Below, piece by piece: positions 25,304-33,215 of a stretch of 64,000 bases of DNA. The first letter of the stretch is position 1, and each line of letters starts with the position of its first letter. The stretch is taken from contig CAKJYC010000006.1 of assembly GCA_918244965.1 (NCBI GenBank), positions 1 through 64,000 of the forward strand, written 5' to 3'. Source of the stretch: Clostridiales bacterium. GTDB taxonomy: Bacteria; Bacillota; Clostridia; Christensenellales; CAG-138. Position numbers and translations under genes: made by a program. The notes below the pieces were generated by a model. It was not told the DNA's origin, did no database searches, and was given only the letters and a program-made list of their open reading frames with translations.

Positions 25304-26686
25304 ATGATAGTTTATCGCTATAGAACAATTGAAAATGCATTGAAGGAAATAGAGACAGGAACTTTTCATTTTGCCTCAAGAGAAGAGTTGAATGATCCTA
25401 TTGAAGGATATGTGAGCGTTCATTGGCAAGGGGATAAATCAGCATGGGAGGGATTACTGAGAAACTATATCTGCAGCGTTTATAACGCTGTGGAAATGTT
25501 CTTTTTACAATGCCATGAAGGGAGGATATTCAAGGAAAGCTTAATAATTGATATAGAAAGCTATAATAAGGTACCATTAGGTGGAGTATTAAAAATACTT
25601 GGGGAGACTTTTTTACATGATCCAGCAATCCAAAGCATAGCTTCATTTTACGGCGATAACCTTGTAAGAGTTAATGAAAAAGAACTTCATTATATTCTCC
25701 ATCTTATTCATTTTAAGGCTCTTTCATTATGCTTTCAAATCGATGAGAAAAATGGACTGTTTTCAAAAGATTTAGCTGAGGAACTTTTGAAAACATATCC
25801 TCCATCTGGAGAGATATTCTTTCCGTTTTCACTTATGGAGACAGATAGAGTTGGTGAAAAAGACAGGGAGATGATTATTGATAGTGCAATAAGTACAATG
25901 AATAGTTTTTTTGAACTTCTATTGATTCACCAAAGCATTGACACAAGTGATGGCAATAGAGATAATTTGACATCAATTGCTCAACAGAAAAGAAACTGGA
26001 TGAGGTTAAACCTTGATTATCCAAAAGCATATATTCTGCAATTGAAAGAGATGCTATATCCCAGAAGTTATATTGTGTGCTTTTCTGGGAAAAACGATAA
26101 TTCTGCAATGTGGGGAAATTATGCCAATAATCATCAGGGCGTTTGTTTTATCTATGAAACAGATCAAGACAACAGTTTGAAACTGGTGGATCGCAAGAAA
26201 GGCAATTTGAAGCTCGAAGTAAAACCGGTTATTTATCATGGTGAATTAATCGAACGTAATTTTTATGAAACCATCGGACGAGTTACAATGCAACAAGTTA
26301 GGTCTTGGCTAACCGGCACGGATGGGATAAGTAGCTCGATTGAGGTATTCTCTAATACAGATGAGTGGCGTAGAAGCTATTGGAAAACATATCAGATGAA
26401 AATATATCGAAAGAATAAGGCTTGGGAATATGAGAATGAATATCGAATCGTGATTACGGATTCGTTACATGAGTTTTCGACACGAGATAGTCAGAATCTA
26501 AGATATGATACTGCAGCACTAAAAGGGGTAATTTTCGGAATCAACACATCAGACTATGACAAAAAAAGAATCATAGAGAAGATCAAACATAGTAGTTATT
26601 TGTATCAAAACGTTAGTTACAGTCAAGCCGAATACAACGAGAAAACACAGGCTATTATTGTGCGCAAAGCGCTTAGTCAAAGTTGA
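25304..26686 (+). CDS. DUF2971-family protein
   Basis: 460 aa, starting at ATG 25304 after AGGATGAG, 48 bp downstream of the NTPase gene. DUF2971 landmarks are visible: FHFASREELNDPIEG near residue 22 and CFSGKNDNSAMWGNYANNHQGVCFIYE near 258, with EYENEYRIVI near 380. The family is common in defence islands but its biochemistry is unsettled. This member has a large insert between the two conserved blocks. Same strand and tight spacing make it a probable partner, possibly the effector, of the upstream NTPase. Confidence 0.85.
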   Translation: MIVYRYRTIENALKEIETGTFHFASREELNDPIEGYVSVHWQGDKSAWEGLLRNYICSVYNAVEMFFLQCHEGRIFKESLIIDIESYNKVPLGGVLKILGETFLHDPAIQSIASFYGDNLVRVNEKELHYILHLIHFKALSLCFQIDEKNGLFSKDLAEELLKTYPPSGEIFFPFSLMETDRVGEKDREMIIDSAISTMNSFFELLLIHQSIDTSDGNRDNLTSIAQQKRNWMRLNLDYPKAYILQLKEMLYPRSYIVCFSGKNDNSAMWGNYANNHQGVCFIYETDQDNSLKLVDRKKGNLKLEVKPVIYHGELIERNFYETIGRVTMQQVRSWLTGTDGISSSIEVFSNTDEWRRSYWKTYQMKIYRKNKAWEYENEYRIVITDSLHEFSTRDSQNLRYDTAALKGVIFGINTSDYDKKRIIEKIKHSSYLYQNVSYSQAEYNEKTQAIIVRKALSQS

Positions 26687-26755
26687 AGAATATAATTATT
26701 CTTCGTATGCTTTATATAAGAATCTATAAATATTCAGAAGAAAAAGAAAGCAGAG

Positions 26756-27886
26756 ATGAAAATGGATCGTATTTTTTCTCCAGTAGGACAAGGATGTTTT
26801 GCAATTGAAAAATTCAGTAAAAAAACAGTTGTTGTTTTTGATTGTGGCACTCTCACAAGAATCGGCAACCAAACACGTACTGACTTCATTAATCAGCGGA
26901 TCAAGGAAGAAATCCATTGTGATGAAATAATCCGGTATGTCTTTATTTCTCATTTGGATATTGACCATGTAAATGGGTTGGCATATCTTTTATGGAACTA
27001 TACGGTTAATGAAGTTGTGCTGCCTTTATTATATGATGAGTCTAAAGAGTTATATCTCGGAAAAAACGCGTTATCAGATAGTGAAGAATTCAATAGGTTA
27101 CGCTTTCTGATTGAGCGACCGGTTGAATTTGTTCAAGAGTATAGCAGATATCATCATACAAAGACTACATTTGTTGCCCCGGTGGATGAATTCGGAATAG
27201 AGCAAAAATGGGATATGTCTACATGCTATTCCGGAAAGGAATTTCACATCAATAAATGGGTATTTGTTCCTTTCAATTTCCAGTACAGAGAGAATACGTT
27301 GAAGCTTAAGAAAAACCTTTTGGATATGGGGGTAAACCTTGATATAATCAAAGATAGAAGCGTAGATATCTTGAAGGATAGTGATTTAGTCATTAGAATA
27401 AAGAAAGCGTACAAAAGGATAGATAATGATTTGAATCAGAATGCAATGACTGTTTATTCGGGGCCCAAAGAATATAGTCACTATCAAACAAAAATGCTTA
27501 CACATGGTATCCCAATAGTATGTGGAAGAAACACACCGAAGAAACTGACTAGAGCAGGTTGCTTGTATACTGGTGATTACAATGCAAGCACTAATGAGAG
27601 ATGGGATAACTTAAAATGCTCTTATAGACCTTATTGGGATAATATTGGATTATTGCAAGTCCCTCATCATGGTTCAGAAGATTGTTATAATGATCAGATG
27701 GGATATGATGATTGCTTGCTGATTATAAATGCGGGAACGAAAAATGATTATCATCATCCCAATCCGTCAGTTTTATATAGTCTTTACAAAACAAATAATA
27801 CTGTTATTTGGGTTAGTGAAGAAGAATCTAGTGCAATGCAGTTCAAAATTCTTAGGCGCAAATCAATAGTAGCCAAAAGAATATAA
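26756..27886 (+). CDS. ComEC/Rec2-type metallo-beta-lactamase fold hydrolase
   Basis: 376 aa, soluble, with no membrane part. The metal site FISHLDIDHVNGL (HxDxDH, about residue 64) and the later QVPHHGSED (about 300) match the MBL domain at the end of ComEC, a presumed nuclease or phosphodiesterase. CLYTGDYNA supplies another metal ligand. The start is ATG 26756 with a weak ribosome site; ATG 26762 is possible. It is third in the run after the kinase-like NTPase and DUF2971 genes, so it may be the executing hydrolase of the set. Confidence 0.85.
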   Translation: MKMDRIFSPVGQGCFAIEKFSKKTVVVFDCGTLTRIGNQTRTDFINQRIKEEIHCDEIIRYVFISHLDIDHVNGLAYLLWNYTVNEVVLPLLYDESKELYLGKNALSDSEEFNRLRFLIERPVEFVQEYSRYHHTKTTFVAPVDEFGIEQKWDMSTCYSGKEFHINKWVFVPFNFQYRENTLKLKKNLLDMGVNLDIIKDRSVDILKDSDLVIRIKKAYKRIDNDLNQNAMTVYSGPKEYSHYQTKMLTHGIPIVCGRNTPKKLTRAGCLYTGDYNASTNERWDNLKCSYRPYWDNIGLLQVPHHGSEDCYNDQMGYDDCLLIINAGTKNDYHHPNPSVLYSLYKTNNTVIWVSEEESSAMQFKILRRKSIVAKRI

Positions 27887-27956
27887 TTACGTCCCATATA
27901 GCTTCTTCTCGTGAATGAACCGTAACGCTATGCTACACAATAAGGAGCGTAGAGTT

Positions 27957-28298
27957 ATGGAACATGAGAGCGAATTGAGACTGCTTGCGGATGCAATCCG
28001 GCAGGCAAGAATCGAAAAGAGAATCTCGCAAGAGAAGCTTGCGGAGATGCTGGATGTCTCGACAACGCACGTCAGACATATCGAAAGCGGACACAGAAAG
28101 CCATCCATCGAAAAATTGGTGTCGCTGTGCCAGATCTTGGACATTTCTTTCGATCAGGTGGTGAAGGGCGAGCCACGTCCGGTTTTGAGCTCTGCGGAAC
28201 GCATCTTGAATTGTGTTGAGAATGCATTTTCCGAAGAAGAACGGAACCTGATTGCCGATCTGATCGAGGCAGCAGCGGACAAAAGGACAATCAAATAA
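27957..28298 (+). CDS. XRE-family helix-turn-helix regulator
   Basis: 113 aa from ATG 27957 with AAGGAG nine bases upstream. Residues 8-65 form a Cro/CI-type HTH (LADAIRQARIEKRISQEKLAEMLDVSTTHVRHIESGHRKPS), followed by a short helical tail. GC content rises here relative to the preceding genes, so it probably belongs with the following sigma module or an older backbone. A terminator follows at 28309-28349. Confidence 0.88.
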   Translation: MEHESELRLLADAIRQARIEKRISQEKLAEMLDVSTTHVRHIESGHRKPSIEKLVSLCQILDISFDQVVKGEPRPVLSSAERILNCVENAFSEEERNLIADLIEAAADKRTIK

Positions 28299-28308
28299 CA
28301 GATAGCGT

Positions 28309-28349
28309 ACTGGTCCAAAAGGCATTCTTTTTGGATCAGTGCCTTTTTG
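28309..28349 (+). terminator. Terminator after the XRE gene
   Basis: ACTGGTCCAAAA/TTTTGGATCAGT stem followed by GCCTTTTTGTT; an alternative stem AAAAGGCA/TGCCTTTT overlaps it. Confidence 0.65.
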
Positions 28350-28462
28350 TTCGACAAAGACAGACAAAACTCGACAAACATTTTACAATTTGACGATGGA
28401 CTTTTCGTGAACTGACGGTGTTTTCTATAGTAGGTTCATGAAAGATCCCGAAAGGAACCCAC

Positions 28463-28990
28463 ATGGCAAGCTCAATCATGAACTTTATTGAGGAGAACTA
28501 TCAGAGTCTCCTCTGGTTTGCTGTTCGCATGACGGGGAACTGGGCGGACGGAGAGGACGTTCTGCAGACGGTTGCAACGAAGATCTGTCTGAAGCAGGAC
28601 GAACTCAAGGACATCGCGCATTGCAAATCCTACCTGATGGTTTGCATCCGCAATGCGACGATCAACCAACGGCGCACGAAAGCGAGGCAAAGAGTGGCTG
28701 ACGAGAGCTATGAAAAACTGAAAGACACCTTTTCCGATCCCGCAATCAAACAGGAATACGAGCTTGTGGAGTGGATCGAGACGCTGGATCATCATCTGGA
28801 GTATTATGATGAGCAATCCCGTAAGGCGTTTATTGCTTACTATGTGGATCAGGTTCCGTTGGAGGAAGTCGCCGCTTCATTAGGACTTACCAAGCGGCAG
28901 ACGACAAAGAAGTTTGAGAGCATGCGCAACTATTTGAAGCATCACCATAAGCACCTGTTTGTGCAGTTGAGCGTTTTGTTATCGATGTAA
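28463..28990 (+). CDS. ECF-type RNA polymerase sigma factor
   Basis: 175 aa. Region 2 is visible at residues 8-60 (YQSLLWFAVRMTGNWADGEDVLQTVATKI) and a region-4 helix-turn-helix near 130-165 (VPLEEVAASLGLTKRQTTKKFESMRNYL). The start is ATG 28463 after AAAGGA. It is followed 16 bp later by a membrane-anchored protein with an anti-sigma layout, then by a convergent small secreted protein. This trio parallels the module at 55.8-57.7 kb and probably links an envelope signal to transcription. Confidence 0.85.
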   Translation: MASSIMNFIEENYQSLLWFAVRMTGNWADGEDVLQTVATKICLKQDELKDIAHCKSYLMVCIRNATINQRRTKARQRVADESYEKLKDTFSDPAIKQEYELVEWIETLDHHLEYYDEQSRKAFIAYYVDQVPLEEVAASLGLTKRQTTKKFESMRNYLKHHHKHLFVQLSVLLSM

Positions 28991-29006
28991 GAAAGGAACA
29001 TTGCCG

Positions 29007-29852
29007 ATGAAAATGACAAGATTGGAATGGCGTTACCTGCAGCGAATTGCGCTGGATCATCCATACTTTGACACGCACAAGCTCCCTTTGACCGAAAAGG
29101 AAGCAAAAGCGATTGTTGAAGCAAATATCACGATGACCGGCAAGGAATTCGTCGATTCCATCTATGCAAAGCTCGGCATGACCCGTTCGGAGGAAGAAAA
29201 GAAACGCTTTGCGTGGCTGCACAATATAGGGGAACTGTTCACCGTGCCACCGATCCGCAAGATCGCAATCGCGGTTCTTGTTGTCGTGTTGATGACCGTA
29301 TTTTTCGCAGCGACGCCGACCGGTAGAGCAATCGCTGAAAGCGTGATACAGTACTTTGCAACGCTGTTTGATGATGGTAGACTTGTTGTGAATCAAGGCA
29401 GTTATCAGAATTCAATAGAGCTTATTGAAAATACAGATAATTCAGATGACTATGAAAAGCTGGAAAATCAGATCGCAATTGTTTATGTAGACACTTTTGA
29501 TGATTTTACTATTGCAACAGAAAAAACGCCAATCACTTTGCCTCTTTTACATAAGGAACTGTATTACGAATATGATGAGACGATTGATTATTTAGCGCTG
29601 TATGCGGTTTATGAAATGGCAGAGGGGAAGATTATTACTTATCAGATTTGGGATGTAGATGATTGGGCAAGTTCCACTTCGATGGGTTTTATACCATACG
29701 ACACTCTCGACTCTGATAACGATATTTATTATTCGATTGAAGAGGATGGGAAGATTGATATCAAAATAATCAAAAAAGATTCTGTTTTCACAATAGTATC
29801 TAAAGGAAACTATTCTTTGGATGACCTTATCAAGATGCTAAAAGAGAATTGA
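29007..29852 (+). CDS. Membrane-anchored anti-sigma-like protein (DUF4367-like)
   Basis: 281 aa from ATG 29007 (AAAGGA at 28992). A cytoplasmic N-terminal part of about 90 residues precedes one membrane helix (IAIAVLVVVLMTVFFAATP). The extracytoplasmic part ends in a domain like DUF4367 (SVFTIVSKGNYSLDDLIKMLKEN). That architecture, directly behind an ECF sigma gene, is typical of an anti-sigma factor that frees sigma on an external signal. GC content falls along the second half of the gene. Confidence 0.8.
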   Translation: MKMTRLEWRYLQRIALDHPYFDTHKLPLTEKEAKAIVEANITMTGKEFVDSIYAKLGMTRSEEEKKRFAWLHNIGELFTVPPIRKIAIAVLVVVLMTVFFAATPTGRAIAESVIQYFATLFDDGRLVVNQGSYQNSIELIENTDNSDDYEKLENQIAIVYVDTFDDFTIATEKTPITLPLLHKELYYEYDETIDYLALYAVYEMAEGKIITYQIWDVDDWASSTSMGFIPYDTLDSDNDIYYSIEEDGKIDIKIIKKDSVFTIVSKGNYSLDDLIKMLKEN

Positions 29853-29906
29853 TATCAGCGGGCGCATTTGTAAATGATATAAGCGCCCGCTAGTTCTATC
29901 CTAATA

Positions 29907-30281
29907 CTAGATGTTATATGTTTTTTCGTAGGAATATGTTACTCCTTCTGCTGTATAGCTAAGCCGTAGATGATAAGTTCCAGATGAAAGAGTAACGTTT
30001 TTACTGAGTCCAATTAGTGTATTTGAAGATGTCGTTCCAATGGATGCAATGGAATTATATGATGCATTATATAGTGTCAGCTTTACAAATACTGAGACGC
30101 CTTCTGGATTGTTTATTCTTGCCCACATCTTGTATGTTGAGCCGGAAACATGCTTTAAGCCGAAAGATGCGCCAATATCTGCTCTGACCGGCATCTCAGC
30201 AGTACCGTCCGCAAACGTCGGTAAGGTGACCATCATGCTTATCAATAGTGCAAGCGCGATACATAGGACTTTTCTTTTCAT
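29907..30281 (-). CDS. Small secreted protein
   Basis: 124 aa from ATG 30281, with GGAGG upstream; a longer frame to 30335 lacks a ribosome site. Signal peptide MKRKVLCIALALLISMM with cleavage after TFA. The mature part is Ser/Thr/Tyr-rich and looks like a single beta-sandwich domain (MWARINNPEGVSVFVKLTLYN, GLSKNVTLSSGTYHLRLSY). It is convergent with the sigma/anti-sigma genes. Related proteins at 55858 and 49291 suggest a family of secreted products or signals tied to these sigma modules. Confidence 0.75.
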   Translation of the reverse strand: MKRKVLCIALALLISMMVTLPTFADGTAEMPVRADIGASFGLKHVSGSTYKMWARINNPEGVSVFVKLTLYNASYNSIASIGTTSSNTLIGLSKNVTLSSGTYHLRLSYTAEGVTYSYEKTYNI

Positions 30282-30738
30282 AATGACCTCCAAGAAATGA
30301 ATTTGGGTTACCCCAAATTCAGAGAGACACCGCAAGTCCGATGAAAGTCCATTCGTTTAAAACTATTTTGTTAAAAATAATTAGCTATGTAATGATGTAG
30401 CTGATCTTGAATTATGCCATTCGAAAATTAGACTTTTGGCAAGTTTTATGATTATTTGCCGAGAGTCTATTATCTAATCTGAGATTGGGCCATTTAAATC
30501 CACAATGTATCTCGCAGATAGTACTGTGAATAATGCTGATAAATTGTATCAAAGAAAGAACAATCTTGTGACTGCGGCGTGTTGTATTTAACAATGTTAT
30601 AATCACATAAAGAAGGGAGAAACAACTGGACATTAAGAAACGTGAAGTAAACCATTAGATCTATGCTTTACCGAACCTTTTTATAGCACTGGAGGATTTG
30701 AACAGGTTTTTTGATCAGACACACTATTAGTGAAATTA
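30282..30738. other. Gene-free region with hairpins
   Basis: About 460 bp, AT-rich. It holds a perfect hairpin TGAATTTGGG/CCCAAATTCA (30299-30321), just upstream of the secreted gene's ribosome site, and the dispersed hairpin at 30430-30468. No gene is recognised. Confidence 0.55.
30430..30468. repeat. Dispersed 39-bp hairpin repeat, copy 2
   Basis: AGACTTTTGGCAA ... TTGCCGAGAGTCT, followed by ATTAT. Same length and arms as 7231-7269, in the same orientation. Confidence 0.55.
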
Positions 30739-30778
30739 TTGGTGACATTCTGATAAAAACATGATATAATGTCACCAA
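30739..30778. promoter_or_regulatory. Promoter with palindromic operator before the AlbA/Schlafen gene
   Basis: TTGGTGACATT (30739-30749) and AATGTCACCAA (30768-30778) form a perfect 11-bp inverted repeat. The arms overlap a -35 GTGACA (30742-30747) and a -10 TATAAT (30765-30770) spaced 17 bp apart. A dimeric repressor bound here would block the promoter completely. The downstream gene's own winged helix is the obvious candidate. Confidence 0.75.
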
Positions 30779-30801
30779 AGATACGAGAGGAGCACAAGCA
30801 A

Positions 30802-32160
30802 GTGAATCTTGGTATAGAGTCTGAAACTCTGGAGTTTAAGAAAACAACTGGTGAAATTGAAAAAGCAATGGATAACATCGCCAGTATGCTGAATAAGCAT
30901 GGGCATGGCACGTTATACTTTGGAGTTTCCCCAAACGGAGATGTTACGGGGCAGCAGATCAGCGCGTCATCCCTTGATGATGTTGCGAGGAAGATTAAAG
31001 AGGCTATCAAGCCCATGATATATCCGGAAGTTAAGAAAGAAACCATTGACGGCAAAGATGTAATCAGAGTTGATTTCTCCGGTCAGGAGAAACCTTACTC
31101 TTCCTTTGGCAGATACTACAAAAGAGTATTTGATCGTACGGAAGAAATGACCCCGGATGAATTGAAAAGAATGATGGCAGAAACTGACAGCTCTTCATAT
31201 TGGGAGAATCATCTGACCAACTTTGGCATGGAAGCTGTTGATGAAAAAGCGCTTGAAACATTTTATAAAAAGGCTGTCTCCTGCGGAAGGTTAGAAAGGA
31301 TGGCAGAGTATGATGGCGAAACTCTGCTGACGGGTCTTGGTCTATTTGAAAATGGAAAGCTGAATAATGCCGGGTATTATCTGTTTTCAAACAGGAGACC
31401 TGTCACACTAAAATTAGCTGTTTATGTTACAGATGAGAGAATCAATTTCTCGGATATTGATAGAATTGATGACAACATCTTCAATCTGATAGGTAAAGGG
31501 TTCTCGTATATAAAGGAGCATATAGACTGGAGGGTGGAAAAAGGAGAAGGCACTTCACGCATAGAAATTCCCGAAATACCTGTCGATGCAATCAGAGAAA
31601 TTGTGGTGAATTCCTTTGCGCACGCAGATTTTAGGGGTATAACGGAAAACGAAATCGACATAACACCAACCCGGGTCGAGGTTTATAATCCGGGTGAGTT
31701 TCCTTCCGGCTTGTCACCCGAAATGTTTGCAAGACAAAAAATCAGGTCCATGCCCAGAAACCGAGTCATTCTGAATGCTCTATATAAAAGCAAGGATGTG
31801 GAGATGTTTGGAAGTGGATTTAGAAAAGTGTTCTATTTCTGCGACAAGTATCACGTCAAGGTTGGGTCTTCGTCAGAAAACGGAGGATTTTCGTTTGTGT
31901 TTTATAGGGACAAGAGCGTGAAAAATGTCACCCAAAATGTCACTGAAACTGCCGCTAAAAAAGTTGATGAGGTTAAAATTGCAACAGCAACAAAAGTATA
32001 TATGCTTTTGAAAGAGGATCCCACGCAAACAAGAGAAAGCTTGGCTATAAAGGTTGGGAAAACTGCAAGAACAATACAAAGAGCACTTGACAAATTATCT
32101 GGTGAAGGAAAAATTAAACGAATAGGCTCAAGCAGAGCAGGATATTGGGAAGTGTTCTAA
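30802..32160 (+). CDS. AlbA/Schlafen-type ATP-binding transcriptional regulator
   Basis: 452 aa from GTG 30802, with GAGAGGAG at 30785-30792; the in-frame ATG at 30769 lies inside the -10 box and is rejected. The N-terminus is an AlbA_2/Schlafen AAA_4 domain (ESETLEFKKTTGEIEKAM, GTLYFGVSPNGDVTG). The middle has a GHKL-like ATP-binding helix (AIREIVVNSFAHADF) and RVEVYNPGEFP. The end is a winged helix (TRESLAIKVGKTARTIQRALDKLSGEGKIKRIG). It lies 35 bp upstream of the CD-NTase gene and probably regulates itself and the CBASS operon. Confidence 0.88.
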   Translation: MNLGIESETLEFKKTTGEIEKAMDNIASMLNKHGHGTLYFGVSPNGDVTGQQISASSLDDVARKIKEAIKPMIYPEVKKETIDGKDVIRVDFSGQEKPYSSFGRYYKRVFDRTEEMTPDELKRMMAETDSSSYWENHLTNFGMEAVDEKALETFYKKAVSCGRLERMAEYDGETLLTGLGLFENGKLNNAGYYLFSNRRPVTLKLAVYVTDERINFSDIDRIDDNIFNLIGKGFSYIKEHIDWRVEKGEGTSRIEIPEIPVDAIREIVVNSFAHADFRGITENEIDITPTRVEVYNPGEFPSGLSPEMFARQKIRSMPRNRVILNALYKSKDVEMFGSGFRKVFYFCDKYHVKVGSSSENGGFSFVFYRDKSVKNVTQNVTETAAKKVDEVKIATATKVYMLLKEDPTQTRESLAIKVGKTARTIQRALDKLSGEGKIKRIGSSRAGYWEVF

Positions 32161-32195
32161 GGAATGCTTGCTGAATTTGGAATGAGGAGGGCTCT

Positions 32196-33215
32196 ATGAA
32201 ACTAAAAAAGCAATTTGCCGATTTCTACAAAGAGATTCGAATTGATGATGAAACTCATGCTTTGAGGGATAAGAGAGAAGTATTACAAGCTGATATTAAG
32301 GCAAAACTGCCGGGCATTCTCGAAGATCACGACATAACCATTAATAAAAGCGATATTAGATTGATCGATCAAGGTAGTTATAAGTACCATACAACGATAA
32401 AAGCTGATGTTGTGGATCGAGATGTAGCAGTTATGATCCCGTTAAGTACTTCAGATAATACAGATACAAGAAAGATTAAAGGTTATTTGCGGGACGCAAT
32501 TGACATTCCTGCACGCACCGTGGTAATTAAGGAACCCTGTGTCAGGGCGTCATATTACGAAGATGGAAAGGAATGGTTGCATATAGATCTGCCTCTTTAT
32601 GCTGAAGATGGGGATTCAGTATTCCTTGCGAGGGGTAAGGAACACAGCTCGGATTATTCATGGGAAAGCGCAGATCCGGAAGGGTTGAATGATTATCTTT
32701 GCGAGAAGATAAACGGCAATAACCAACTTCGCCGCATCATTTGCTTTATCAAGAAATGGCGAAACGAAAAGTATTCCGGATCAACGAGTGATCATGAAAT
32801 CCCGCCTAGCATAGGGCTAACTCTGTTAGCTTGTGATTGCTTTTCAGAGCAGTCTTCAAGCGAGGGCGATGATGATTTACTCTCTCTTCAGAAGACGATG
32901 AAAGGAATCTTGGACAAATTCTCATATACGTTTGATGGTAATGGGGATCTTATTAGAACTATATCAAGATCCCTTCCTGTAACTCCATATACGGATGTTT
33001 TCAAGAAAATGAAAGATAGCAGCAGTTCTTATATGACAACATTTTACAATAGATTGTCAAAGGCTGTTGACAACCTGACAGATGCTGTAAATGTTGAATC
33101 AGAGCACGATGCTGGAGAATACGTCCAGAAAGTTTTAGGAGAAAGCTTTATAGTTCCGCCTAAGGAAGCGGTGGCGGCACAAGCACAGAATAAAAGGGAG
33201 CATAGCTTTGGATAA
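32196..33215 (+). CDS. CBASS CD-NTase (cyclic-oligonucleotide synthase)
   Basis: 339 aa, ATG 32196 after GAGGAGGG. The polymerase-beta-type active site is present: QGSYKYHTTIKAD (GS motif, about 58) followed by DRDVAVMIP (metal Asp pair, about 74-76) and the third Asp in WLHIDLPLYA (about 130). This family makes a cyclic di- or trinucleotide after phage sensing; the nucleotide cannot be told here. The C-terminus is Ala/Gln-rich, as expected of a tail that Cap2 conjugates. Cap2, Cap3 and a membrane effector follow, giving a complete type II CBASS operon. Confidence 0.9.
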   Translation: MKLKKQFADFYKEIRIDDETHALRDKREVLQADIKAKLPGILEDHDITINKSDIRLIDQGSYKYHTTIKADVVDRDVAVMIPLSTSDNTDTRKIKGYLRDAIDIPARTVVIKEPCVRASYYEDGKEWLHIDLPLYAEDGDSVFLARGKEHSSDYSWESADPEGLNDYLCEKINGNNQLRRIICFIKKWRNEKYSGSTSDHEIPPSIGLTLLACDCFSEQSSSEGDDDLLSLQKTMKGILDKFSYTFDGNGDLIRTISRSLPVTPYTDVFKKMKDSSSSYMTTFYNRLSKAVDNLTDAVNVESEHDAGEYVQKVLGESFIVPPKEAVAAQAQNKREHSFG

